Positions 7,025-13,981 of a stretch of DNA of 32,288 bases are shown one piece after another. Under the pieces are notes generated by a model. It was not told the DNA's origin and did no database searches. It saw only the letters and a program-made list of their open reading frames with translations. How positions within the stretch are numbered: the stretch's first letter is position 1; each line of letters opens with the position of its first letter. A program made the position numbers and the translations under genes. Source of the DNA: Christensenellaceae bacterium (GTDB lineage Bacteria; Bacillota; Clostridia; Christensenellales; UBA1750); the NCBI GenBank assembly GCA_031280685.1, contig JAITGM010000049.1, forward strand, positions 1 to 32,288. Reading direction: 5' to 3'.

Positions 7025-7330
7025 CTAATCGTAAAAGACCTGCAAGGCCCCGCTTTCCGCGGCGGCGACGGCGAACTGCAGCAGAATCTGCTCGCGCCAG
7101 ACATAAAAGGTGCTGCGCTCGATGCAAAGCGCCTCCATGACCTCAAGGCCCGTCCTGTTTTCGAAAAAGTGCATGGATACGAGCCTTCGCATCTCTGGAT
7201 TCAGGCTGTTGATGACGGAATCCAGAGCCATAAGCCAGCGCCTGTCGGCTGGGGTGGAACGCGCGCGGAGTTCCTCGATGGCGCACAGCTTCAGGATGAT
7301 CTTGTCTACAGCGGCCTTTGGCAGCAGCAT
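7025..7330 (-). CDS. Small sigma-region-4-like / phage-type transcription regulator
   Basis: This 101-residue, probably cytosolic protein has a C-terminal half that reads like a sigma-70 region 4 helix-turn-helix. L-N-P-E-M-R-R-L-V-S-M-H-F-F comes first, a helix beginning T-G-L-E-V-M-E-A-L follows, and the recognition-helix-like stretch is I-E-R-S-T-F-Y-V-W-R-E. This layout occurs in ArpU/RinA-type phage late regulators and small anti-repressor-linked activators, but I cannot assign a named family. AGGGGAG precedes the ATG at 7330. It begins 18 bp after the stop of the LexA-like gene, on the same strand, so both are probably expressed from the promoter at 7646-7674. Confidence 0.7.
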   Translation of the reverse strand: MLLPKAAVDKIILKLCAIEELRARSTPADRRWLMALDSVINSLNPEMRRLVSMHFFENRTGLEVMEALCIERSTFYVWREQILLQFAVAAAESGALQVFYD

Positions 7331-7348
7331 ATCGTACTCCCCTTCAAA

Positions 7349-7591
7349 TCAGATTTCGACCAGGCAAACGGCGCGCGCCTTGTTGCCCGCCCGGGTGATC
7401 AGGCCTTCGCGCGCTAGGCCAGTCATGTGCCGGTGCACGGTGGCGGGGGAGCAAATCCCCAAACCCTTGGCGACCTCACGCACCGTCGGCGCGTAGCCGT
7501 GCTCCCCAAAAAAGCGGAAAATGTAGTCATAGACCGCGCGCCTGGTGCTGCCCTGCACCCTGTTGGAATGAACTTGAATGGCTTGGCTCAT
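7349..7591 (-). CDS. Stand-alone LexA-type winged-helix DNA-binding protein without the protease domain
   Basis: The 80-residue protein is essentially the N-terminal DNA-binding domain of LexA. Residues 15-80 contain T-R-R-A-V-Y-D-Y-I-F-R-F-F, the LexA-typical G-Y-A-P-T-V-R-E-V-A-K-G-L-G, and the recognition helix S-P-A-T-V-H-R-H. The wing follows as L-A-R-E-G-L-I-T-R. LexA then normally has a self-cleaving S24 domain; here the gene stops. The start at 7591 follows AAAGGAGGAG by 7 nt, so the longer upstream frame to 7765 is not coding. It is divergent from a gene that supplies an S24 domain joined to an XRE helix-turn-helix. Because it cannot self-cleave or dimerise through S24, it may act like a Cro-type regulator; that is inference. 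Confidence 0.85.
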   Translation of the reverse strand: MSQAIQVHSNRVQGSTRRAVYDYIFRFFGEHGYAPTVREVAKGLGICSPATVHRHMTGLAREGLITRAGNKARAVCLVEI

Positions 7592-7609
7592 GCCGCGCTC
7601 CTCCTTTGC

Positions 7610-7621
7610 TTTGTTAACAAA
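7610..7621. promoter_or_regulatory. 12-bp perfect palindrome in the leader of the LexA-like gene
   Basis: TTTGTTAACAAA is self-complementary. It lies between the predicted transcription start (about 7639) and the Shine-Dalgarno of the LexA-like gene. It is a candidate second operator. Confidence 0.45.
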
Positions 7622-7635
7622 AACGCTACTAAGTG

Positions 7636-7674
7636 TTGCTATCGCAGTATAGCAAGGCAGAAGAACCTTGTCAA
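7636..7674 (-). promoter_or_regulatory. Consensus promoter of the LexA-like gene overlapped by a 20-bp dyad operator
   Basis: Read on the minus strand, TTGACA (7674-7669) is followed after exactly 17 bp by TATACT (7651-7646), a near-perfect sigma-A promoter. The dyad TTGCTAT-N6-ATAGCAA (7636-7655) covers the -10 element. A repressor bound there would block the promoter. The dyad is unlike the Firmicute LexA box CGAAC-N4-GTTCG, so its reader is unknown. Either of the two flanking regulators is a candidate. Confidence 0.8.
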
Positions 7675-7713
7675 CGATTAGGAGAATTATTTTCGAAATC
7701 GCACAAAAAAGGC

Positions 7714-7742
7714 TTGAAATAATCAGCGTATTGTTGCATACT
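7714..7742 (+). promoter_or_regulatory. Promoter of the XRE-S24 repressor gene
   Basis: TTGAAA (7714-7719) and CATACT (7737-7742) are separated by 17 bp. The -10 region reads TTGCATACTG, resembling the TTGCTATACTG at the opposing promoter's -10. A shared half-site is therefore possible. The predicted transcript start is only a few bases before the GGAAGGGG Shine-Dalgarno. Confidence 0.65.
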
Positions 7743-7764
7743 GTTTTGGAAGGGGATGAAGCCA

Positions 7765-8352
7765 TTGGCCAATAACCTAAAAACCATCCGCAAATCGCTG
7801 GGCTTGACCCAGCAGCAGGTGGCCGACGCGGTGGAACTCACTCGCCAGGCCTATAACCACTACGAAACGCAGCGCCGCAAGCCGGATCCCGAAATGCTCA
7901 AAAAGCTGGCCACGGTCTTTGGCTGCTCGATCGACAGGCTGCTCGATTACGACGACGCGCCCAGCGCCCTCCAGCGCATGGTGCCCATCCGCGGCTTCGT
8001 GCGCGCGGGCTACAACATGCTGGCGCAGGATGAAATCATCGGCCAAGAGCTTGTTGACGTCAAGAACCCCGAAGAATTCTTTTGCCTATATGTCAAGGGC
8101 GATTCGATGGAGCCCGAGATCCACACGGGGGATCTTGCGCTGGTGCATCGCCAGAGCGACGTTGAAAGCGGCGAGCTCGCCGTGGTGCTCGTGGGCGAGG
8201 AAGAAGGTACGATCAAGCGTGTGGTGAAGTCCGGGCGCGACGTCGCCCTGCAGGCCTTCAACCCAAGCTACCCGGTGCGGCTCTTTTCGGGGCGCGATCT
8301 TAGCAATCTGCGCATCCTGGGCAAGGTGGTCAAAACCAGCAGGGAATGGTAG
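7765..8352 (+). CDS. XRE-family S24 peptidase repressor (LexA/CI-like, self-cleaving)
   Basis: A 195-residue repressor with two parts. An XRE/CI-type helix-turn-helix occupies about residues 1-60: L-K-T-I-R-K-S-L-G-L-T-Q-Q-Q-V-A-D, then Y-N-H-Y-E-T-Q-R-R-K-P-D. An S24 domain occupies about 72-195. Ala81-Gly82 in V-R-A-G-Y is a plausible self-cleavage bond. The nucleophile is Ser114 in K-G-D-S-M-E-P and the general base is Lys151 in G-T-I-K-R-V-V. Such repressors are inactivated by RecA-stimulated autoproteolysis after DNA damage. I prefer the TTG at 7765 (residue numbers use it) because GGAAGGGG at 7748-7755 abuts the in-frame ATG at 7756 but is 9 nt from the TTG. It is divergent from the LexA-like gene, with a SRAP gene 45 bp downstream. 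Confidence 0.9.
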   Translation: MANNLKTIRKSLGLTQQQVADAVELTRQAYNHYETQRRKPDPEMLKKLATVFGCSIDRLLDYDDAPSALQRMVPIRGFVRAGYNMLAQDEIIGQELVDVKNPEEFFCLYVKGDSMEPEIHTGDLALVHRQSDVESGELAVVLVGEEEGTIKRVVKSGRDVALQAFNPSYPVRLFSGRDLSNLRILGKVVKTSREW

Positions 8353-8397
8353 CCCGCCGCCCTGCCAAGCCATAAAGAAATCAGGGAGGAATGCCCC

Positions 8398-8919
8398 TTG
8401 TGCGGCAGATATGAGCTGCGCGGCCCTCTGGGCGAAAGCGAAGCCTTTCCGGGCCAACTTCTGCCCGCCCTGGTCGCCCCCGGCCGTGTGATGACGCTGC
8501 GCTGGGGTTTTGCCAGTCTCCTGCCGGGCGGCAGGCCGCACATCAACGCGCGGATCGAAAGCGCGGCCGCCTCGAAGACCTTCGGTGCGTCTTTCGCCCT
8601 TTCGCGCTGCCTGCTTCCAGCCAGCGCCTACTTCGAATGGCGCAAAACCGCCTCGGGCAGCGTCAAAACCCGGGCCAGCTTCGGTGAGGGCGAGCATTTT
8701 CTCGCAGGCCTTTGCCAAAACGGCGCGTTTGCCATCCTCACCCGCGAGGCAGCGCCCGAAATTCAGGCCTTGCACGGCCGAATGCCGGTCATCGTGCCTA
8801 CCGCAGCCGCCGAAGCCTGGCTTTTGCGCGGCGAATTGCCCGCCCAAGTGCCAACCCTCTCCCTCGAGCCCTTGCCTGGCGAAAGCGAGCAGTTGGGCTT
8901 CTTCGACGAAGCCTTTTGA
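8398..8919 (+). CDS. SOS response-associated peptidase (SRAP; HMCES/YedK-like)
   Basis: SRAP proteins crosslink to abasic sites in single-stranded DNA through the alpha-amino group and thiol of Cys2, which shields the lesion. Here translation must start at TTG 8398, since M-C-G-R-Y places Cys2 directly after the initiator Met. GGGAGGA lies about 8 nt upstream. Other conserved sites are visible: L-R-W-G-F (35-39), N-A-R-I-E (50-54), Glu80 in A-Y-F-E-W, and His126 in L-H-G-R-M-P. At 173 residues it is shorter than E. coli YedK (about 220), mainly through shortened loops. Its position after a self-cleaving S24 repressor fits DNA-damage induction. No terminator separates the two, so they may share a transcript. 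Confidence 0.92.
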   Translation: MCGRYELRGPLGESEAFPGQLLPALVAPGRVMTLRWGFASLLPGGRPHINARIESAAASKTFGASFALSRCLLPASAYFEWRKTASGSVKTRASFGEGEHFLAGLCQNGAFAILTREAAPEIQALHGRMPVIVPTAAAEAWLLRGELPAQVPTLSLEPLPGESEQLGFFDEAF

Positions 8920-9117
8920 ATGGCGCTTTTGCGCGCCTTCTAAGCGCAGCCTGGAATCCGCCCCTTTCCTGGCCGCATGCCGGTCGCCGTGCCCGCCGCC
9001 ATCGCCGTCAAGGCGGCGGAGCGCCAAGGCCCGGCAAAGGTTCGTCTTCGGTCTCTCGGGCGCGAGCCGCGAGGCCTTCCTTTTCATCCTTCCCTTTTTA
9101 AAGACCGGAGGTGCCCC

Positions 9118-9885
9118 ATGCGCAATTTCGAAGCCCTCGCCCTGGTCGATCGCGGCGCCAATTTTTACCTGCACTGCATTGGCGATGCCGCGCACATGGC
9201 CTTGGACGACAACGGCCTGTTCGAAACCATGCGCCCAAACGGCGATGTAAACGACCTTTCCTCCCTCTTCAATCTCCGGCTCGGCGCCCTTTCAGACGGG
9301 GAGCTTCACCGAGTAATCGGCGAAGTCCGCGCAAAACGCATCCATACCTGGTGGCCTCTCGCGGCGAGCGAGCGCGTGCTTTCCGCCCTTTATCCCGACG
9401 GAAAGCGCCCTGTTTATGCCGAAAGCGACCTTGAAACCTACGCCGTGATGCTCCCCGGCGAGCTGCCTGCCGCCATCCCGCCCCCCAGCGGCTTTACGGT
9501 GCGGATCGGGGACTCGCTCGCCGCCTTTTCGCTTTGGTGCGAGCTCGACAACCGCCTGGAGCACGGCGGCAAGCGCGTTTTTCACCCCAAAAACCACCTC
9601 CACCTCCTTGACGAAGGGAAGATGACCTGCTTTTTGGGCTTTTTTAAGGGCGAAGCCGTTTCAACCTGCGCCATCTTAAGCGACGGGGGCGCTGCCTCCC
9701 TCGAATTCGTTTCCACCGAGCCCAAGTTTCGGCGGCGCGGCTTCGCCGCGGCCTTATGCGACGAAGCCCTCGCCTACGCCTTCGGGCGTGGCGCAAGCTC
9801 CGTTTCGGTTCGCGCCGTCGGCGACGGCCGCTTCTTGGGCGCAAGGCTTGGCTTCCGCTACCTCACCGGCGGCGTGGGGGATTAG
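9118..9885 (+). CDS. GNAT-family N-acetyltransferase
   Basis: A 255-residue protein whose C-terminal third (about 180-250) carries the GNAT acetyl-CoA fold: L-E-F-V-S-T-E-P-K-F-R-R-R-G-F-A-A-A-L-C, where R-R-x-G-x-A is the pyrophosphate-binding loop, then A-R-L-G-F-R-Y-L near the end. The N-terminal 150 residues are not recognised and include W-W-P-L and Y-A-V-M-L segments. The start at 9118 follows GGAGG; an open frame reaching back to 8977 is low-complexity and lacks a ribosome binding site. The substrate is unknown. The 198-bp gap before it (8920-9117) is GC-rich with no feature I can support. Confidence 0.75.
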   Translation: MRNFEALALVDRGANFYLHCIGDAAHMALDDNGLFETMRPNGDVNDLSSLFNLRLGALSDGELHRVIGEVRAKRIHTWWPLAASERVLSALYPDGKRPVYAESDLETYAVMLPGELPAAIPPPSGFTVRIGDSLAAFSLWCELDNRLEHGGKRVFHPKNHLHLLDEGKMTCFLGFFKGEAVSTCAILSDGGAASLEFVSTEPKFRRRGFAAALCDEALAYAFGRGASSVSVRAVGDGRFLGARLGFRYLTGGVGD

Positions 9886-9907
9886 GCCGGCGGCCGCCGC
9901 TTCCCGC

Positions 9908-9936
9908 TTGACGAAAGCGCCCCTTGGCGATATTCT
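9908..9936 (+). promoter_or_regulatory. Promoter of the metNI-like transporter genes
   Basis: TTGACG (9908-9913) and TATTCT (9931-9936) are separated by 17 bp and lie 32 bp before the GTG start. The leader is too short for a SAM riboswitch or a T-box. Confidence 0.65.
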
Positions 9937-9968
9937 AAGGGTAGCGATTTTTACGCGGGGGGCTTTTT

Positions 9969-10781
9969 GTGGCGGAAACGATCATTCAAACGAGAAATCT
10001 AAGCAAGCGCTTTGCCGACGGCAACCTGGCGCTTGAGGGCATTGACCTGGATATTTACGCGGGCGAAATCTTCGGCATCATCGGCAAGAGCGGCGCGGGG
10101 AAGAGCACCTTGGCGCGCTGCCTGAACCTGCTCGAAAAGCCGACCGGTGGCGAGGTTTTTTTCGGGGGCGAGTCGCTTTCCACCCTGAAGGGCAAGGCAC
10201 TTTATCAGCGCAGGCAGGGCATGGGCATGATCTTCCAGCAGTTCAACCTCTTCATGCAGCGCAGCGTGCTCGATAATGTCCGCTTCCCTATGGAAATCGC
10301 GGGCTTTGCCCGGCGAGCCGCCCGGGTGCGCGCGGAAGAGCTTTTGGAGCTGGTCAAGCTCGGCGAAAAGGCGGATTCCTTCCCGGCTAGGCTCTCGGGC
10401 GGGCAAAGGCAGCGCGTGGCCATCGCCAGGGCGCTGGCCTTAAACCCCCGCGTGCTGATCTGCGACGAGGCCACCAGCGCCCTGGATCCCGAAACCACGC
10501 GCGATATTTTGGCCCTGCTGCGCGATATTAACGAGCGCTTTCAGATCACCATGGTGATGATCACCCACGAAATGCAGGTTGTTCAGGGCGTTTGCCATCG
10601 CGTCGCGGTGCTGGATCAAAGCCGCCTGGCCGAAACCGGCCCCGTGCGCGAGGTATTTTCAAACCCGCAAAGCAAGGCGGCGCAGGCCCTGCTCCTTGGC
10701 GAGGAGCGCTCGGCCGCCCTGCTGCTGCAGTTCCTTAAAGAAAAGGGCTTAAGCCTTGAGGAGGTGCTCAGCCGTGTATGA
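9969..10781 (+). CDS. metN: Methionine-type ABC importer ATP-binding protein (MetN-like)
   Basis: The ATPase that powers uptake of methionine or a related amino acid together with a MetI permease. The 270-residue protein has Walker A G-K-S-G-A-G-K-S (39-46), a Q-loop at F-Q-Q-F-N-L (89-94), signature L-S-G-G-Q (142-146), Walker B L-I-C-D-E-A-T-S-A-L-D (163-173) and switch His200. The N-terminal N-L-S-K-R-F form and the D-E-A-T-S-A-L-D-P-E-T-T run are MetN-typical. Classical MetN has about 340 residues with a C-terminal NIL domain that senses methionine. Here only about 30 residues follow the ATPase core, so that feedback site is missing. Translation starts at GTG after a G-run. Confidence 0.85.
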   Translation: MAETIIQTRNLSKRFADGNLALEGIDLDIYAGEIFGIIGKSGAGKSTLARCLNLLEKPTGGEVFFGGESLSTLKGKALYQRRQGMGMIFQQFNLFMQRSVLDNVRFPMEIAGFARRAARVRAEELLELVKLGEKADSFPARLSGGQRQRVAIARALALNPRVLICDEATSALDPETTRDILALLRDINERFQITMVMITHEMQVVQGVCHRVAVLDQSRLAETGPVREVFSNPQSKAAQALLLGEERSAALLLQFLKEKGLSLEEVLSRV

Positions 10782-11427
10782 GTTCGCCCAAATGCTCTTA
10801 AAAGGCCTTGGCGAAAGCCTCTATATGACGCTCAGCTCCACAGTTCTTGCCTACCTTTTCGGCCTGCCGCTGGGCATCTTGCTCGTCGTAACGGAGCCTT
10901 CCGGCCTAGCGCCCAGGCCTTGGCTCAACAGCGCCCTCGGGCTCGTCGTCAACTCGGCGCGCTCGGTGCCCTTCCTCATCCTGCTCGTGGCCGTGCTGCC
11001 CTTCACGCGGGCCATCGTGGGCACGACCATCGGCACCACGGCCACCATCGTGCCGCTGGTGCTCGGCGCCGCCCCCTTCATCGCCAGGCTGGTCGAATCC
11101 TCCCTCAAGGAGGTCGATCAAGGCGTGGTCGAGGCCGCGCTGGCCATGGGCGCTTCGCCGCTGCAAATCGTCTTAAAGGTTCTGCTGCCCGAGGCCGGGC
11201 CTTCACTCATCCTGGGTTCCGCCATCGCCGTCACCACCATTTTGGGCTACTCGGCGCTGGCAGGTTTCGTTGGCGGTGGCGGCCTGGGCGATATCGCCAT
11301 CCGCTTTGGCTACTACCGCTACCAGAAGGATACCATGCTGGTCACGGTGCTGTTGCTGGTCGTGCTCGTCCAGCTCTTTCAAGGGTTCGGCATGCGCCTG
11401 GCCAAGCGCAGCGATAAGCGGCTCTAA
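10774..11427 (+). CDS. metI: Methionine-type ABC importer permease (MetI-like)
   Basis: A 217-residue inner-membrane permease with five predicted membrane helices, the usual MetI length. The coupling region reads E-A-A-L-A-M-G-A-S-P-L-Q-I-V-L-K-V-L-L-P-E-A, the EAA loop that contacts the ATPase. S-A-L-A-G-F-V-G-G-G-G-L-G-D-I-A-I-R-F-G-Y is the MetI C-terminal hallmark. The GTG at 10774 follows GAGGAGG by 8 nt and overlaps the metN stop by 8 bp; the frame extending to 10756 covers the Shine-Dalgarno itself. No MetQ substrate-binding lipoprotein gene follows, since a terminator lies 20 bp downstream. The binding protein must be encoded elsewhere, or the pair handles a different substrate. Confidence 0.88.
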   Translation: MYEFAQMLLKGLGESLYMTLSSTVLAYLFGLPLGILLVVTEPSGLAPRPWLNSALGLVVNSARSVPFLILLVAVLPFTRAIVGTTIGTTATIVPLVLGAAPFIARLVESSLKEVDQGVVEAALAMGASPLQIVLKVLLPEAGPSLILGSAIAVTTILGYSALAGFVGGGGLGDIAIRFGYYRYQKDTMLVTVLLLVVLVQLFQGFGMRLAKRSDKRL

Positions 11428-11446
11428 TCCCGGCCCCTTCAAACCC

Positions 11447-11483
11447 AAAAGCGCCCAAGGCCAAGGCCCTGGGCGCTTTTTTT
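11447..11483. terminator. Terminator between metI and the convergent DUF2961 gene
   Basis: AAAAGCGCCCA (11447-11457) and TGGGCGCTTTT (11470-11480) form an 11-bp stem. A seven-T run follows on the plus strand (11477-11483), and an A-tract serves the minus strand. Confidence 0.88.
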
Positions 11484-11489
11484 ACCCGC

Positions 11490-12560
11490 CTAGATGATCT
11501 CAAGCCCGTCCGCATCCGGCAACGGGAAAAATGGCGCGGCAGGCAGGGTCTGGTACCAGTAGGCCACCGAGGCGATATCGTCCTGCAGGGGCAGATAGCG
11601 CCCGCCCGAGCGCCAGCCTAGCGCCTGGATGGTCACCTTCAAGTCGCTTTCGAAGCGGATCGGATCCGCGATGTGCCAGCGATAGAGCGAAAAGCGCTGC
11701 TGCGAGCGGTAAAGCCCATCGGGCCTGATCGCCTTGGCAAGGCCGGAATAGGGCGTGCAGAACTCCACGTAGCGCCCCGCCACGTCGAAGTTGTAGGAGC
11801 CGCAAAAGTAATCCTCGGTGCCCGTGCCGCAGATCGTCGGGTACTGGCCATCGCCATCCATGAAGAACTTGATCTCGCCCTCGCCCCACCAGCCGTTGCT
11901 GTTGACCCCCCAGGCCAGGTAACTGCCCACATACTGCCCTTTGCCCCGCACGCCGTCCAAAATCACATAGTCCTGCTTATAGGGCAGGGGGTTGACCCTG
12001 CGGAACTGCGCGTGGAAGTATGCGCAGCTTTCGGGCAGCTCGGTCAGGCAGTAATCGATCTGGTAAAAGAGCGTCATTTCCTCCTGCGAGAGGTTCTCAA
12101 GGGTGATCCTGCAGCGCCTGCGGAAGGGCATTTCCCAATAGCAGTTGAAGGCGCTGCCGGGGTTGACGCAGACCGCCAATGACGAAAGCTGCGCGAAGGG
12201 CTCCTTATAGGCGCAGGCGAAGAAATCGCCCACCGGCGCTACGATGGAGGGCTGCTCCTGTCCATCCCAGTACGCGCGCAAAATCTCGTGCCGCCACGAG
12301 CCGGTCGGCGTCATCCAAATATGCTGGATCGCGCCGGGGCCTTCGATGTCGCAAAGGGTGAAGGTTTCGCCCGGGGCGATCTTAACGCAGGGCGAAACCT
12401 TCCAGCCCTGCCCAAGGTCGCGAGCCGCCCTTTCGCCTTCGCCAGAGGACGCCCTGCCACCCCCGCCCCTTTCGCCGCTAAAGTTTTCGGGGCTGATCGA
12501 CCTCGTTTTCGCGCTCGAAAGCCGCGAGAGATTGCCCATGTGCATTCCAAGTCCGTCCAT
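11490..12560 (-). CDS. DUF2961 (GH172-like) glycoside hydrolase-family protein
   Basis: Proteins of this family include enzymes acting on fructose- and arabinofuranose-containing glycans (GH172). The 356-residue protein has no signal peptide. Family landmarks in order are D-I-E-G-P-G-A-I-Q-H-I-W (near residue 80), L-R-A-Y-W-D-G-Q, the long N-C-Y-W-E-M-P-F-R region, and G-W-W-G-E-G-E-I-K-F-F-M-D-G-D. The T-G-T-E-D-Y-F motif follows about 20 residues later. Glutamates in the last two motifs are the likely catalytic pair, by analogy with the characterised GH172 enzyme. The start at 12560 follows AGGAGGTG by 8 nt; the frame continues upstream to 12653 without support. A possible -10 (TATGCT, 12603-12598) lies upstream. 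A cytosolic oligosaccharide hydrolase is likely, substrate unknown. Confidence 0.88.
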   Translation of the reverse strand: MDGLGMHMGNLSRLSSAKTRSISPENFSGERGGGGRASSGEGERAARDLGQGWKVSPCVKIAPGETFTLCDIEGPGAIQHIWMTPTGSWRHEILRAYWDGQEQPSIVAPVGDFFACAYKEPFAQLSSLAVCVNPGSAFNCYWEMPFRRRCRITLENLSQEEMTLFYQIDYCLTELPESCAYFHAQFRRVNPLPYKQDYVILDGVRGKGQYVGSYLAWGVNSNGWWGEGEIKFFMDGDGQYPTICGTGTEDYFCGSYNFDVAGRYVEFCTPYSGLAKAIRPDGLYRSQQRFSLYRWHIADPIRFESDLKVTIQALGWRSGGRYLPLQDDIASVAYWYQTLPAAPFFPLPDADGLEII

Positions 12561-12635
12561 GCCGGCGCACCTCCTAAGGTTAAGAGTTGATGAAGTGAGC
12601 ATAGCACCTTTCCTCCCCCGCCCGCAAGGCGCAAC

Positions 12636-12664
12636 TTGCACTTTCGGGACCAAAATAGTATCAT
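12636..12664 (+). promoter_or_regulatory. Promoter of the flavodiiron protein gene
   Basis: TTGCAC (12636-12641) and TATCAT (12659-12664) are separated by 17 bp and lie 43 bp before the ATG, in the intergenic region shared with the divergent DUF2961 gene. Confidence 0.6.
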
Positions 12665-12706
12665 AGGGGCAAAGAATCGGCCAAGGCCAAAGCGGGAGGA
12701 GCAGGA

Positions 12707-13903
12707 ATGAGAAAAATCAAGCCTTCGATCAACTTTGCCGGAGTCCTGAACCCGGGAATGCGGGTTTTTGACGTCATCATGCGCACGGAATACGGCACGA
12801 GCTATAATTCTTACGTCGTCAAGGGCGCGGAAAAGACCGCCATCATCGAGGCCTCGCATCGGGGCTTTTCGCACCTATATGGCCAAATTCTAGAAGAGGC
12901 CCTCGAGGGCCGGACCCCGGAGTATCTAATCCTCAACCATACCGAACCCGACCACAGCGGCTCCGTGGCCTGCCTTTTAGAAAAATACCCTGGCCTGCAG
13001 GTCTTTTGCAGCCAGGCGGCGGCGATCTACCTCAAGAACATCGTCAACCGCGAGGGCTTTTCGCCCCATATCGTCCGGGATGGCGACAGCCTCGATCTGG
13101 GAGGCACAACCCTCAAATTCATCAGCGCGCCCTTTTTGCACTGGCCGGATTCCATCTTCACCTACCTGCCTGAAGAAAAAACGGTCTTTAGCTGCGACTT
13201 TTTGGGCGCGCATTATTGCGAGCCTGGCGTGCTCGACCAGGAAATCGTCTACGGGCCCGAATACTTCGGCGCCCTGAAGTATTATTACGACTGCATCTTC
13301 GGCCCCTTCGCGCCTTACGTGCGCGCCGGGCTGCAAAAGCTGAAAAGCCTGGAGTTCGATACGGTCTGCCCCTCCCATGGCCCGGTCTTGACTAAGGACG
13401 GCGTGCTTGGCCGCGTGCTGGAGCTTTACGAGGGCTGGTCGGCCGAAAAGCAGGCAGGCCCGGCGCGAATCCCCATCTTTTATTGCAGCGCCTATGGCAA
13501 CACCAAGAGCTTGGCGCAGGCCGTGCGCGAAGGGATTTTAAACGCCATTCCGGATGCGAACGCGCCCCTTTATAACATCATCGAGCACGATCTTAGCGCC
13601 CTGGCCGAGGAGCTCAACGGCAGCGGCGCCTTCTTAATCGGCTCGCCCACCATCAACCGCGAGGCCGTGCCCCCCGCCTGGCAGCTCCTTTCCTTGGCCG
13701 ATGCGGTCAACATCCAGAAGCGGCCCGTGGCGCTGTTCGGCTCCTTCGGCTGGAGCGGCGAGGCGCTGCCGCACCTGGCCGAGCGGCTCTCTTCGCTCAA
13801 GTGCGCGGTGTTCGGGCAGCAGCTCAAGGTCTGCTTCGTGCCGACAGATGAGGATTTGGCCGCCGCCAAGGCCTTCGGCGAGGCCTTCGCCAAGCAGATT
13901 TAG
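12707..13903 (+). CDS. fprA: FprA-type flavodiiron protein (A-type flavoprotein)
   Basis: Reduces oxygen to water or nitric oxide to nitrous oxide, protecting anaerobes. The 398-residue protein has the two standard domains. A metallo-beta-lactamase-like domain (about 1-250) carries the diiron ligands: H-x-E-x-D-H at 78-83 (His78, Glu80, Asp82-His83), His145 in F-L-H-W-P-D-S, Asp164 in S-C-D-F, and His224 in P-S-H-G-P. A flavodoxin domain (about 254-398) binds FMN, beginning I-P-I-F-Y-C-S-A-Y-G-N-T. There is no rubredoxin or flavin reductase extension, so electrons must come from a separate donor. GGGAGGAG precedes the ATG by 6 nt. A terminator follows. Confidence 0.95.
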   Translation: MRKIKPSINFAGVLNPGMRVFDVIMRTEYGTSYNSYVVKGAEKTAIIEASHRGFSHLYGQILEEALEGRTPEYLILNHTEPDHSGSVACLLEKYPGLQVFCSQAAAIYLKNIVNREGFSPHIVRDGDSLDLGGTTLKFISAPFLHWPDSIFTYLPEEKTVFSCDFLGAHYCEPGVLDQEIVYGPEYFGALKYYYDCIFGPFAPYVRAGLQKLKSLEFDTVCPSHGPVLTKDGVLGRVLELYEGWSAEKQAGPARIPIFYCSAYGNTKSLAQAVREGILNAIPDANAPLYNIIEHDLSALAEELNGSGAFLIGSPTINREAVPPAWQLLSLADAVNIQKRPVALFGSFGWSGEALPHLAERLSSLKCAVFGQQLKVCFVPTDEDLAAAKAFGEAFAKQI

Positions 13904-13919
13904 CCCTTTTTAGCAAAGC

Positions 13920-13947
13920 GGCCCGCAGAATGTTCCGTGGGCCTTTT
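13920..13947 (+). terminator. Probable terminator after the flavodiiron protein gene
   Basis: GGCCCGCAGA pairs imperfectly with TCCGTGGGCC (one wobble, one mismatch), followed by TTTT (13944-13947). It lies 17 bp after the stop codon. Confidence 0.6.
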
Positions 13948-13981
13948 GCATAGCATGGGCCAGATAAGGAGGGAAAGGGCT

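Noticed and set aside
6878..7417. 179-codon plus-strand open frame opposite the sigma-like gene
   Set aside because: It runs through the glk stop region and the bidirectional terminator and is antisense to a gene with a good ribosome binding site.
8977..9117. N-terminal extension of the GNAT protein
   Set aside because: GGAGG directly before the ATG at 9118 marks the start, and the extension is low-complexity without a ribosome binding site.
8086..9195. 369-codon minus-strand open frame opposite the S24 and SRAP genes
   Set aside because: Antisense shadow with no family motif; both sense genes have clear catalytic motifs.
9937..9968. Possible SAM riboswitch or T-box leader upstream of the metN-like gene
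   Set aside because: Only 32 bp lie between the -10 element and the start codon, too short for either.
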